Part shown: positions 44,909 to 53,249 of the stretch, piece by piece | How positions within the stretch are numbered: position 1 is the stretch's first letter | How the letters are laid out: every line of letters starts with the position of its first letter | NCBI RefSeq assembly: GCF_000814675.1 | Contig: NZ_JWIG01000001.1 | Span: 260,471 to 324,470 of the forward strand | Direction: 5' to 3' | DNA length: 64,000 nt | Source of the DNA: Pseudoalteromonas distincta | GTDB lineage: Bacteria > Pseudomonadota > Gammaproteobacteria > Enterobacterales > Alteromonadaceae | Notes under the pieces: model-generated | Databases searched by the model: none | What the model was told of the DNA's origin: nothing | The model's input: the letters and a program-made list of their open reading frames with translations, nothing else | Made by a program: the position numbers and the translations under genes

Positions 44909-45715
44909 TTAATAATCAAAATTTCTTGTAGATTTTTGCACTGAGAAGTCTTCACTCAAAATTATATCTAAGAGGTTATTAACCTTGCCATTTCTGTTTG
45001 CTAAGTCTACTTCACCAATCTCACCATCAGGAAAAACACAAGTGGCCATAACACTCTTTGAGATAGTAACATCCATATCCCTCTCCCAAATCATCAGATC
45101 TAAAAATGGTATTATTCTGTAATCTCTTATTTTTTCAATTTCAGCAGGCTTAATAAAGCGTTTCTTAGGTTCTGAAATATTCAAATCTTTCCTCCACAAA
45201 GGCAGGTGGTGTTTGAGCGCCATTAATATTTCATCATCGGTATAATTATCTAAACCAATATTACAAATAATAGAAGAGTCACCCATAAAATCTGAATAAC
45301 TAAATTTAATTATTTCTTGCTCATTATCCTTAGCTGATAACTTTTGCTGATTTTCTTTTTCTTTAAGTCTTGAGTGGTAGTGATCCAACATAGCACAAGG
45401 AACAGGGTTAACAGCTTCATTTGAGCTAAGTACTTTCAGTTGTTGCTGTTTTAACTCTGAGCGCTGAGATATTTTGGGATCAAAAGGTTCGTTGTTAAAT
45501 GACTGCTCAGTATCTGGTTGGCCATTCAATATCTCACTCCATATAAATGAATTACCAGATTTATCGATTCGCCCTTCACCCGCATGTTCGTATATGCAAG
45601 TTCGCATAATTACTTCTTCTAATAGAGCAATATCATCTATATTTCTAATGTAATCATAATTGTTGATATCGAACCAAGGTATATCTTTCCTTGACTTTAT
45701 TCGTTTCAAAACCAT
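44909..45715 (-). CDS. Integrase-linked unknown protein (possibly DUF6387-like)
   Basis: Function unknown; 268 residues. It begins MVLKRIKSRKDIPWFDINNY and ends with a region containing PFLDLMIWERDMDVTISKSV. Proteins with this kind of N terminus often sit beside P4-type integrases; the DUF6387 label is from memory and unverified. The ATG directly abuts AAGGAG, which is too close; a TTG two codons later (six-base spacing) may be the true start. It starts four bases after the integrase stop, so the two are co-transcribed. Confidence 0.75.
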   Translation of the reverse strand: MVLKRIKSRKDIPWFDINNYDYIRNIDDIALLEEVIMRTCIYEHAGEGRIDKSGNSFIWSEILNGQPDTEQSFNNEPFDPKISQRSELKQQQLKVLSSNEAVNPVPCAMLDHYHSRLKEKENQQKLSAKDNEQEIIKFSYSDFMGDSSIICNIGLDNYTDDEILMALKHHLPLWRKDLNISEPKKRFIKPAEIEKIRDYRIIPFLDLMIWERDMDVTISKSVMATCVFPDGEIGEVDLANRNGKVNNLLDIILSEDFSVQKSTRNFDY

Positions 45716-45719
45716 CTCC

Positions 45720-46958
45720 TTAAATTACTTTTAAATGCTGATTACCAGTAACAGAATAATTTCCCCTGCTCGCTTCTTCAATATGTTCAGACCACCAGCA
45801 CATCATTTTTCGCCTGCGTTCTAGGTAGTCGGTTCGGTTATAAGCAGCTCGTACTTTGTTTTTATCTACATGGGCCAGTGCCGCTTCAATTACATCTGCG
45901 TCAAAGCCAAGTTCATTTAATGTTGTACTTGCTAATGCTCTTAAACCGTGAGCTGTTTGTTTGCCCTTTAAACCCATACGCCTTAGAGCCGCGCCTAGTG
46001 TTTCTCGGCTAAGGTGCTTTCGAGGGTCTTTATCTGCTGGAAAAACAAATTCTCGATGGCCACTTATTGGTTTTAAATATTCAAGTAAAACTATAGCCTG
46101 GGGTGTTAGTGGCACTGAATGAGCTTTGCGTTTTTTCATACGCTTAGCAGGTATATTCCACTGTTTATTTTCAAAGTCTATTTCATGCCACGCAGTACCG
46201 ACAGCTTCACCAGGACGAACCATTGTATGTAGCTGCCACTCAAATAAACATCGGGTCATTAACTTGATACTGGCATTATTTACAATACTAATGAGCTTTG
46301 GCAGTTCCTCTGGTTTAACACATGCCATACTTTTATGAGTAGCTGTACCAAACGCTTTACTAATACCGCTTAGGTTATTAGATTGCACTCGGCCAGTGTT
46401 GATAGCAAACTCCATGACCTCATTAATCCGACGACATATGCGGCCTAGAATATCTAACTTGTTAGCAGCAGCTAATGGCTTTAGGGTTTCAATAGTAAGC
46501 TGTGCCGATAACTTGCTTACTGGTACCTTACCTAAATACGGGAAAAGATGAAGCTCAAAGCCGCGACGCAAATTAAAAGCATATCGCGCGCTTACTTTTG
46601 GCTCTTTTAAGGCTATCCACTCTCTAACAACTGCTTCAAATGTATTTTTAGCTTCAGCAGCTTTATCGTTAGCAAATGCCTCTTTATGCTCTTTGGGATC
46701 AATGTCCTTTGCTAATAAAGCTCTGCCCTCAGCTCTGCTTGTGCGAGCATCAGATAAGGTCACATCTGGGTACATGCCAAAACTAATTTGAGCTCTTTTT
46801 TTAGTGTAGGGTTTAGAGTAAGTGAATAACCACATTTTTGATCCATTGGGCTTAACTCGAAGAGCAAGACCTTTGCCATCTGCTAAGAGATATTCCTTTT
46901 CTTTTGGCTTCGCTTTTTTGATTTGCGTGTCATTTAATGGGGTAACTAATTTAGGCAT
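45720..46958 (-). CDS. P4-type tyrosine integrase
   Basis: Site-specific recombinase for integration and excision of the island at tRNA-Arg. It has 412 residues. The N-terminal DUF4102 arm-binding domain is seen (LNDTQIKKAKPKEKEYLLAD, then GLALRVKPNGSKMWLF). The catalytic domain has Arg in RPGEAVGTAW (about 246), HGLRALAST (about 335), a later His in ALAHVDKNKVRAAYNRTDY and the nucleophilic Tyr (about 372). It lies 259 bp from the tRNA and reads away from it, the usual layout. Confidence 0.96.
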   Translation of the reverse strand: MPKLVTPLNDTQIKKAKPKEKEYLLADGKGLALRVKPNGSKMWLFTYSKPYTKKRAQISFGMYPDVTLSDARTSRAEGRALLAKDIDPKEHKEAFANDKAAEAKNTFEAVVREWIALKEPKVSARYAFNLRRGFELHLFPYLGKVPVSKLSAQLTIETLKPLAAANKLDILGRICRRINEVMEFAINTGRVQSNNLSGISKAFGTATHKSMACVKPEELPKLISIVNNASIKLMTRCLFEWQLHTMVRPGEAVGTAWHEIDFENKQWNIPAKRMKKRKAHSVPLTPQAIVLLEYLKPISGHREFVFPADKDPRKHLSRETLGAALRRMGLKGKQTAHGLRALASTTLNELGFDADVIEAALAHVDKNKVRAAYNRTDYLERRRKMMCWWSEHIEEASRGNYSVTGNQHLKVI

Positions 46959-47082
46959 TTAACGCTCCACTGTCGAACGGGCAACCAGCGCTTAGAAAGT
47001 AAGAAAAACCTAAAAATTTTTTCTTTCTTTAAATTTCATCTGGTTACATATTTATGTTACACCAACAAGTCATCATTGGTTC

Positions 47083-47102
47083 GGTGTAACATCCAGTGTA
47101 AC
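47083..47102 (+). promoter_or_regulatory. Candidate right integrase arm-type sites
   Basis: GGTGTAACAT, three bases, then GTGTAAC, the same pattern as at 31408-31427. An inverted copy (TGTTACACCA) lies at 47055-47064. All are between the integrase start and the tRNA-end repeat. Confidence 0.5.
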
Positions 47103-47212
47103 TAAAAAAATGAGTTATAGCGATACCTCTTGAAACAAGATGAAAGCCTAGAAGCCTTTAAAAATGGCACTTGATAGTTTTTTTGAATTGCGATGAATTA
47201 CAATGAAACGAG

Positions 47213-47230
47213 TAATTGGTAGCCCCTGCA
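47213..47230 (+). repeat. Right attachment repeat overlapping the tRNA 3' end
   Basis: TAATTGGTAGCCCCTGCA, identical to 31328-31345. Fourteen of the 18 bases are the 3' end of the tRNA-Arg gene including CCA, so insertion leaves the tRNA intact. Confidence 0.9.
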
Positions 47231-47291
47231 GGAATCGAACCTGCAACTGCCCCTTAGGAGGGGGCCGTTATATCCATTTAACTAAGAGGCC
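47217..47291 (-). tRNA. tRNA-Arg (anticodon CCT)
   Basis: Cloverleaf readable by eye: acceptor GGCCTCT with AGGGGCT, anticodon stem GCCCC/GGGGC around loop CTCCTAA (anticodon CCT, reads AGG), T-stem GCAGG/CCTGC with TTCGATT, discriminator A and encoded CCA. The first acceptor pair is G1-U72, a wobble. The gene is the integration site of the island to its left. Confidence 0.95.
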
Positions 47292-47363
47292 ACAAATAAG
47301 CTGTGTGCTTAGAGGTGTGAATTATAACGGCATCTGGTTTTTTATATCAAGCGACAACTGAAC

Positions 47364-48038
47364 TTAATTACTTGATAAGTATATATCTTCTTTATTTAGT
47401 ACATAAATTGGGATTAGTTTTCGACTACTCGCGACGATTTTTTTTGTATGCGCATTAATTACACGTGTATTTACAACAACAGCATCATGTCGATAAATTA
47501 ATGTACCCGCTAATACATGGCTCGCCATTTGCTCTTCGCTAAGCTTTTCAATATCACGCGAAAATGCAAAATCACCACGGCTATTTACATCTATTGTTTG
47601 GGTTGTTTTAAAATCAACCACGCCATAACCAAACTTTTGTAACTGATGAATTAACGTTTCAGAAATTTGATTACCCAATTGGTTGCTTTTAGTAAGCGAT
47701 GAATCAAGATCTACTAAGGTAGTAACGGCAATATTAATATTGGTGTCGGTATCACTTTCATACTCAAGCGTATCAACCAGATCAAGTGCCATTTGCTCTA
47801 CATAGTTAGCAAGTGTTTTATGGTGCTTAAGTGGTGTGAACTGCTGAGATGGATCGTATTCAACTTGCGATTGTATCGCTTGATTATTATAAGCAATATT
47901 AAGCTGATCATTACCACCGTTTACTGTGTAATCTGTTCGTGTTGTGCTTTCGTTATGCTCATTATTATGCGTCATTGAGCAGCCTGTTAACCCAATTAAA
48001 GTAGTAAATCCAACGATAGTAATTAGTATATACGACAT
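47364..48038 (-). CDS. FlgO-like lipoprotein, third of three tandem paralogues
   Basis: Predicted outer-membrane lipoprotein of the FlgO family. The start ATG at 48038 is preferred (TGAGG upstream) over GTG at 48050, which overlaps the previous gene. Signal with lipobox LTGC. The FlgO domain shows NINIAVTTLVDLDSSLTKSN, then LGNQISETLIHQLQKFGYGV, VDFKTTQ, FAFSRDIEKL, HVLAGTLIYRHDAVVVNTRV. FlgO in Vibrio belongs to the flagellar H-ring; whether this copy does so is unknown. Last gene before the tRNA. Confidence 0.85.
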   Translation of the reverse strand: MSYILITIVGFTTLIGLTGCSMTHNNEHNESTTRTDYTVNGGNDQLNIAYNNQAIQSQVEYDPSQQFTPLKHHKTLANYVEQMALDLVDTLEYESDTDTNINIAVTTLVDLDSSLTKSNQLGNQISETLIHQLQKFGYGVVDFKTTQTIDVNSRGDFAFSRDIEKLSEEQMASHVLAGTLIYRHDAVVVNTRVINAHTKKIVASSRKLIPIYVLNKEDIYLSSN

Positions 48039-48046
48039 AGTTAGCC

Positions 48047-48748
48047 TCACTTGCTTGCTTGCTTAAGCATTATGCCATCAGTGCGGTAGTTACTATTAAG
48101 TGCATCAACAACTGACTGCGGAATAAAACCTTGCGCAGTGCCTACTACGGCTTTGCTTTGCAGCCCAATAATACGTGCATTTACAAGGACTCCTCCTTGA
48201 CTACTCACTAATGTTCCAGCGAGTACGTATTTAAAGTTTTGATCTTGGTTAAGCTCTAAATAATCTCGACTAAATACAAAGTCTCCTTCAGGTGTAACAC
48301 GCATGTAGTCGGTTGTTTTAAAGTCAATAACGGGTATACCAAAATTATGTAGCTCGTGCATAAAACTTTCTGATATTTGATTACCCAGTAAACTACTGTC
48401 ATTAAAATCATCATCTAAAAATACAAAACTTGAAACAGCTAATGGTGTTTTTCCATTAACATATTGCAGATTTTCAACCATGTCTTGCATTATTCCGCGT
48501 ACATAATGATTTATGTTCTTTCGCATTGGCGGAGTCGGCTTAGTATGACTATTTTTTTGAGCAAAGTCCGATTGAAATAAACGGTCATTGGATACTGGAT
48601 CTGCAACATCACGCTGATTATTAACGAGTTGCATTGTTTGGTTATTATTTTGAACCTGGGCCTCGTCTGTACCTGTATTCATACCATTTAGTATATGCGA
48701 ACAGCCAAAGCCCAAAGGTAAACAGAGGGTAATTAATAGGTTTCTCAT
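48047..48748 (-). CDS. FlgO-like lipoprotein, second of three tandem paralogues
   Basis: FlgO-family protein with a lipoprotein-like signal (MRNLLITLCLPLGFGCS); the start at 48748 has AGGAGC five bases upstream, whereas the longer frame to 48811 overlaps the preceding gene and lacks a signal. Conserved blocks are LAVSSFVFLDDDFNDSSLLG, NQISESFMHELHNFGIPVID, FVFSRDYLEL and YVLAGTLVSSQGGVLVNARI. The same order of blocks occurs in both neighbours. A 50-residue Asn/Gln-rich linker separates the signal from the domain. Confidence 0.85.
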   Translation of the reverse strand: MRNLLITLCLPLGFGCSHILNGMNTGTDEAQVQNNNQTMQLVNNQRDVADPVSNDRLFQSDFAQKNSHTKPTPPMRKNINHYVRGIMQDMVENLQYVNGKTPLAVSSFVFLDDDFNDSSLLGNQISESFMHELHNFGIPVIDFKTTDYMRVTPEGDFVFSRDYLELNQDQNFKYVLAGTLVSSQGGVLVNARIIGLQSKAVVGTAQGFIPQSVVDALNSNYRTDGIMLKQASK

Positions 48749-48761
48749 TTTGTGCTCCTGA

Positions 48762-49355
48762 TTAGTATTCGCTGCGGTATAAGTAGCCATCGCGTTGCTG
48801 TATTTTTTCATTGCCCCACATTACATTAATTGGGATCTCGGTACTTCCCGCAGAGAGCACTTGTTTATTTTCAATATTCACAAGCCGTGCATTAACTATG
48901 TATGCATGCTGCTGACGAGTCACTGTTCCTGTGATAACTAAGTCAATATTTTGGCGGTTTCGTAATTTACTTAAATCGCGACTTAAAATACTGTCTGAGT
49001 TTTCTGATAAAGAGAGGTTATTCCCAAGTCTGTACTCAACGGTGTGATAACCCAGTTGAGTAAATTGTGTAAGCAGACTTTCTTGGATCTGCTGACTTAA
49101 GCCTGAGGCCTGCCCTGTCACTAATTTTGTATCTAGTGCATCTGCATAAAAGAAGCTACTAACGCCAACACGTGCATTAGCATTTAACGCTCCATTTAGG
49201 TGGTTAAGTTGCGACGTTAAATTAACTACATAATCATTAACCGTAAAAGGAGCCATGGCCGCTTTAGATGCATTTGTAGGCACACTTGGTTCTGGTGGTG
49301 GCACCAAGTTACAAGCAGCTAAATTTAAAAATAATAAAGGCAGTAAAAGGCGCAT
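48762..49355 (-). CDS. FlgO-like lipoprotein, first of three tandem paralogues
   Basis: FlgO-family lipoprotein of 197 residues. The start at 49355 has GAGG nine bases upstream; a start at 49364 would sit directly on that site. Lipobox LAAC (MRLLLPLLFLNLAACNLVPP). Domain blocks are VGVSSFFYADALDTKLVTGQ, LSQQIQESLLTQFTQLGYH, ILSRDLSKLRN and LVITGTVTRQQHAYIVNARL. It is less similar to the other two than they are to each other. It follows a SPOR-domain gene by 48 bases. Confidence 0.85.
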   Translation of the reverse strand: MRLLLPLLFLNLAACNLVPPPEPSVPTNASKAAMAPFTVNDYVVNLTSQLNHLNGALNANARVGVSSFFYADALDTKLVTGQASGLSQQIQESLLTQFTQLGYHTVEYRLGNNLSLSENSDSILSRDLSKLRNRQNIDLVITGTVTRQQHAYIVNARLVNIENKQVLSAGSTEIPINVMWGNEKIQQRDGYLYRSEY

Positions 49356-49403
49356 AATTGCCATCCTCTTCAAAACATACTGAGGATGAAGCAATTTGTA
49401 TGC

Positions 49404-49994
49404 CTATATCGTACTTCTGTAAGGTTGTTGAACATAATAGCTAACAAAACATGTTACTTGTTGCTTTATAAGGGCTAAACAATCACTTTTTGCGTCCGCT
49501 GAATTACTATAAGCACCTAACTTCAATCGATAAAAAGTTGTGTTATTAACACTTACAGTTTCTACATTTATCTCAGTGGGTGAGATAATATTTTGTGGTA
49601 TTTTTTCTTGGAATTCGCTGAGCTTCTTTTGCAATGCATTTTTATTTTTAAAAGCGGCAATTTGTAAAGCAAACAATGCCGTGTGGGTTTTTAATATACT
49701 TTCGTTATTAACTTCATCATTTACACGAGTATTTAGAGCATCAGAATCATTTAGTTGTTTTAGATTAGTAGCAAGCTGCGTTAATTTATTTTCTAACTTG
49801 AGTAGCTCCTCTACTTTTGGTTGAGAGCTTTCCCATTGTGCAGCAGAGATTTTGAGCTGCTCTAAATCAGACTTTTGAATAAGAATCGGTTGCGGGGTTG
49901 CTTGAGTCACTTTAACTTGTTGAGATGAGTTACATGCAGATAAAACAAGTACACCCATTAGCATCATGCATTCTAAACTCCATTTTAATAACAT
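49404..49994 (-). CDS. SPOR-domain lipoprotein
   Basis: Envelope lipoprotein with lipobox LSAC and a C-terminal SPOR-like domain (about 105-190: FALQIAAFKNKNALQKKLSE ... FYRLKLGAYSNSADAKSDC). SPOR domains bind peptidoglycan lacking stem peptides. The middle region (about 45-85) is helical with SAAQWESSQPKVEELLKLEN, clearly paralogous to the next gene upstream. The role is unknown; position beside FlgO-like genes suggests envelope or flagellar work. Confidence 0.82.
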   Translation of the reverse strand: MLLKWSLECMMLMGVLVLSACNSSQQVKVTQATPQPILIQKSDLEQLKISAAQWESSQPKVEELLKLENKLTQLATNLKQLNDSDALNTRVNDEVNNESILKTHTALFALQIAAFKNKNALQKKLSEFQEKIPQNIISPTEINVETVSVNNTTFYRLKLGAYSNSADAKSDCLALIKQQVTCFVSYYVQQPYRSTI

Positions 49995-50101
49995 TTAACT
50001 TCCCTAAAATGACGTTGTTTAGGGGGTTGTTTATCCCCTAAACGTATTTAATTATGAAGGGTGTATTTTATGGATAAACAATTTTTAAGCAAGTTTCTTA
50101 A

Positions 50102-50785
50102 CTACAGCCTTACTGGCTTATCGGTGTAGTTACTTACTATGCAATCGAGTTTATACAGCTTGAATACGTCACAATCTGCTTTTGCATTTTTAAAGTTTTG
50201 GTAAGAGCCAAGTTTTAGTCTGTAAAACATTTTGTCGTTTATCTTGGCGGTTTCTACGTTAGTCAATATTTTGTCTCTAAACAACGGTGCTGCTTTAGTA
50301 TTTAGCTCTTGCCATGCTTTAGCCACACCTTGCTCTGAGTCAACCGAAGCTACCTGCAAAGCAAATACATGTTTTGGTTTATTTAATTTTACAGCTTGTT
50401 TTTTATTGCTGTAGTTTTGTTTAACTTGTTGGCGTGATTTAGCATTACGTGTGTTTCGAGGTGAGCGTACAGACTTGCTGCTATACCCTTGATTAGACTG
50501 CGCAATAGCTTTGCTGTTTATAATATCAATATGATTTACGAGGTAAGTTATTTCTTTTTCTAATCTTAAAATTCGCTCTATACCTTCGCGTGCTTGTTGC
50601 CACTGCATTGCAGCATCTTTTAGTTGAGCAAGCTCCAAGGCTGTAATTGACACGTAGTCTGGCGAGTTACTTTGAGGTTGTTCGTCAATGGTTTTTATTT
50701 CAGGCGTAACGCTGCATGCTGTGCCAAATAAAAGCATTAGCAAGCTAAGTAAAAGCCCAATGTTATTTTTTTTATATATAAACAT
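50102..50785 (-). CDS. SPOR-domain lipoprotein, paralogue of its neighbour
   Basis: It has 227 residues with a signal and lipobox-like GTAC. A helical segment LAQLKDAAMQWQQAREGIER, a basic Arg/Lys/Ser/Asn linker (about 100-135) and a C-terminal SPOR-like domain (FALQVASVDSEQGVAKAWQE ... FYRLKLGSYQNFKNAKADCD) follow. The same order of blocks and FYRLKLGxY match the adjacent 49404-49994 gene, so the pair arose by duplication. First gene of the five-gene lipoprotein cluster. Confidence 0.82.
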   Translation of the reverse strand: MFIYKKNNIGLLLSLLMLLFGTACSVTPEIKTIDEQPQSNSPDYVSITALELAQLKDAAMQWQQAREGIERILRLEKEITYLVNHIDIINSKAIAQSNQGYSSKSVRSPRNTRNAKSRQQVKQNYSNKKQAVKLNKPKHVFALQVASVDSEQGVAKAWQELNTKAAPLFRDKILTNVETAKINDKMFYRLKLGSYQNFKNAKADCDVFKLYKLDCIVSNYTDKPVRL

Positions 50786-51068
50786 GTATTTGCTGTCCTG
50801 AAAGCAGTGTTTTCACTACATTTCAGTTAAACATTCTCACAAGAAAGCGTTTAACTTTATTTAAGCTGTGAGCTATAAAACTTAGCTCTTCGCATGCTTG
50901 TCAGTGTTTTGTAAAACACAACGTTGCATACTCCCACCCTTCCTTGAGAGCATTATTTAATACAAATTCAATGCCAGTTAACACAAACTTTACAACATAA
51001 ATAACAATATGTCTGTAATGACTTAAAAACTTTTATTTTAGAGCTATTCCTTTCCTTATTTTATTCTA
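50786..51068. other. Intergenic region upstream of the lipoprotein cluster
   Basis: AT-rich sequence of 283 bp with no gene. It should contain the leftward promoter of the SPOR/FlgO-like cluster. No operator could be assigned. Confidence 0.5.
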
Positions 51069-51427
51069 GGGCCTGTTGACCTTTCAGGATTAAAATTTGT
51101 TCAATCTAGGGGCCATTTAATCGCGGCGCGAGGTTTGTAACCTAGTGGGCTCGATAACTGCTCCTGCGTTATTCTACTGACTTACATCCCTGTAAGAATA
51201 AGTAAAAACCGAGTAAAGCTTCCGCGTCCTGCTCACGCCCCTTACCTACATCCATGTAGGCAACAAAGAGTAAATTGCCCCGGGGCAGAACCCTTCGGGC
51301 AGCGCATGTTTGGCATCTATGCTACGTTATCGCCTATTTATGGGGAATAACCACATTACATAGGCTCTGCCTTGCCTAAATACCAAACAGCCTGTTGCAA
51401 ATTTAACCTCGAAAGATAAACAGGCCC
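51069..51427. repeat. MITE-like element with imperfect terminal inverted repeats
   Basis: The left end GGGCCTGTTGACCTTTCAGG and the reverse complement of the right end GGGCCTGTTTATCTTTCGAGG match with few differences, and similarity continues into TTAAATTTG. The 359-bp interior codes for nothing and holds two perfect small hairpins, at 51181-51196 (CTTACA/TGTAAG) and 51245-51260 (CCTACAT/ATGTAGG). It is more GC-rich than its flanks. No target duplication is obvious. Confidence 0.65.
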
Positions 51428-51440
51428 TGATAAAACTCAT

Positions 51441-51470
51441 AAAAAAGGCGCCGATACAGGCGCCTTTCAT
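51441..51470 (-). terminator. Rho-independent terminator of galU
   Basis: On the minus strand AAAGGCGCC, a six-base loop and GGCGCCTTTTTT follow the galU stop by about 16 bases. Confidence 0.92.
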
Positions 51471-51485
51471 GATTTACATTAACTG

Positions 51486-52364
51486 TTAAATCAGTTTTTT
51501 AATAAATGACTTTAATTCATCAGCAAATTCATCGCGACGAAGTGCAAATTCAATAGTCGCTTTTAAATAACCAATTTTACTTCCACAATCGTGGCTACGG
51601 CCTTTTATAGCGTATGCATCTACTTTTTCGTGTTCCATTAACATCGCAATTGCGTCAGTTAATTGAATTTCATTGCCTGCTCCTTGCGGAGTTTTTGCAA
51701 GTAACGGCCATATGTTTTCGCTTAATACGTATCGACCCACTACAGCTAAGTTAGATGGTGCTTCGTCTACTGGCGGTTTTTCTACCATATTAAAGATTGC
51801 TGAGCTTTCACCTTGCTTTAGGTCAACATCGCCTAAATCAACCACACCAAACTTATCTACTTCATCCATTGGTACTGGCTCAACCATTATTTGGCTATGC
51901 TTGTTTTGCTCAAAATTAGCGATCATTTCTGCTAAGTTATCTTTTTTAAGATCGCTCTCTACATCGTCAATAATTACATCCGGTAGAATAACTACAAACG
52001 GTTCGTTACCAATAATAGGCGCAGCACAACTAATAGCATGGCCTAAGCCTTTTGCTTCACCTTGGCGTACGTGAATAATGGTTACGTCTTTAGGGCAGAT
52101 TGCTTGCACTTCGGCAAGTAGTTGCCGCTTTACACGCTTTTCTAAAGTAGCTTCTAGTTCAAAGCTCGTATCGAAATGATTTTCGATTGAATTTTTACTT
52201 GAGTGAGTTACTAACACTATTTCTTTAATGCCTGCAGCAACGGCTTCGTTTACTACATATTGAATTAAAGGACGGTCTACCACTGGCAGCATTTCTTTAG
52301 GAATTGCTTTAGTGGCTGGTAACATACGAGTACCAAGGCCTGCTACTGGGATCACTGCTTTCAT
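51486..52364 (-). CDS. galU: UTP-glucose-1-phosphate uridylyltransferase
   Basis: Makes UDP-glucose for polysaccharide and envelope synthesis. It has 292 residues, usual length. The nucleotidyltransferase signature is [20 protein letters not shown] with the catalytic KEMLP. Further motifs are [31 protein letters not shown], and the C-terminal [14 protein letters not shown]. Last gene of the minus-strand rppH-to-galU block. Confidence 0.97.
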   Translation of the reverse strand: MKAVIPVAGLGTRMLPATKAIPKEMLPVVDRPLIQYVVNEAVAAGIKEIVLVTHSSKNSIENHFDTSFELEATLEKRVKRQLLAEVQAICPKDVTIIHVRQGEAKGLGHAISCAAPIIGNEPFVVILPDVIIDDVESDLKKDNLAEMIANFEQNKHSQIMVEPVPMDEVDKFGVVDLGDVDLKQGESSAIFNMVEKPPVDEAPSNLAVVGRYVLSENIWPLLAKTPQGAGNEIQLTDAIAMLMEHEKVDAYAIKGRSHDCGSKIGYLKATIEFALRRDEFADELKSFIKKLI

Positions 52365-52387
52365 TTTATGTTTTCCTTAATCTTTTA

Positions 52388-53239
52388 TTATACTGAAAAT
52401 GGATATTGAATCGCTTCGTGGCATTGATAGCCTGTTACTTCAAAGTCGTCTCGTGTTACCCACGTTTCTATGTCTTCTAATGATTTAATTTCTGGATTAA
52501 TTTTTAACTGAGGTGATGCAAATGGCTCACGCGTTAACTGCACATCACGCATCAGCTCAAGTTGGTTTTCGTAAATATGTGCATTAGCAATTTTATGATA
52601 CGCCTTACCCGCTTTGTGGCCGGTAATTTGAGCCACTAGCGCAAGCAACACAAAACACTGAATTTGATTAAAATTAAGGCCAAGTGGCACATCACAGCTT
52701 CGCTGGTATGACGTTAAATATAGCGTATCGCCAAGTAACGAAAAAGTGTGTGTATGCATACACGGGCGCAGGCAACCAAGCTCAAACTCACCTGGATTAT
52801 AAAACGTGATTATTTCACCACGGTCATCAATGCCATTTTTTAAGTTATTAATAACTTTTGAAAGCTGATCAAGCGTTGAGCCATCTGGTCGTTGCCAACC
52901 ACGGCCTTGTACGCCATAAACACGCCCCATGTCATCCTCACCTTTACGGTTAGGGTTATTAAGCCATGCATTGTTATCGTTTGCGTTAGCATCCCATGTT
53001 TTACAGCCAATTTCACGAAATTGCGCAGCGCTGTCGTACCCGCGTAAATATCCTAGCAATTCAGCAATCGCTGCTTTGTAGTAACTTTTGCGTGTAGTGA
53101 TCATCGGAAACTGATTATTAGCCACATCGTATTCTAAATCAGCATTGATAACGGTTAAACAACGCGTACCTGTACGTTTATTTTCGACCCACTGCCCTTC
53201 GTCAACAATACGCTGACATAATTCTAAATATTGTTTCAT
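52388..53239 (-). CDS. thyA: Thymidylate synthase
   Basis: Converts dUMP to dTMP with methylenetetrahydrofolate. It has 283 residues, a longer form than the 264-residue E. coli enzyme. The catalytic Cys lies in [27 protein letters not shown] is the dUMP-binding stretch and AHIYENQLE the following conserved motif. It starts 10 bases after lgt stops, matching the lgt-thyA order common in gammaproteobacteria. Confidence 0.96.
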   Translation of the reverse strand: MKQYLELCQRIVDEGQWVENKRTGTRCLTVINADLEYDVANNQFPMITTRKSYYKAAIAELLGYLRGYDSAAQFREIGCKTWDANANDNNAWLNNPNRKGEDDMGRVYGVQGRGWQRPDGSTLDQLSKVINNLKNGIDDRGEIITFYNPGEFELGCLRPCMHTHTFSLLGDTLYLTSYQRSCDVPLGLNFNQIQCFVLLALVAQITGHKAGKAYHKIANAHIYENQLELMRDVQLTREPFASPQLKINPEIKSLEDIETWVTRDDFEVTGYQCHEAIQYPFSV

Positions 53240-53249
53240 GCTTTTCTTA

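Larger units (their letters stand above)
31328..47230. mobile_element. Integrated genomic island at tRNA-Arg(CCT) carrying defence genes
   Basis: 15.9 kb bounded by an 18-bp direct repeat, with a P4-type integrase gene 255 bp from the tRNA and an AlpA-like regulator. Cargo is a type I restriction-modification and McrBC-like operon plus unrecognised genes, nearly all on the minus strand. No replication, capsid or conjugation genes are seen, so it looks like a defence island mobilised by its integrase, perhaps with help from another element. Confidence 0.88.

Noticed and set aside
31328..47230. The island as an intact prophage or phage-inducible satellite
   Set aside because: No capsid, terminase, primase or lysis genes are visible; only integrase, an AlpA-like regulator and defence cargo.
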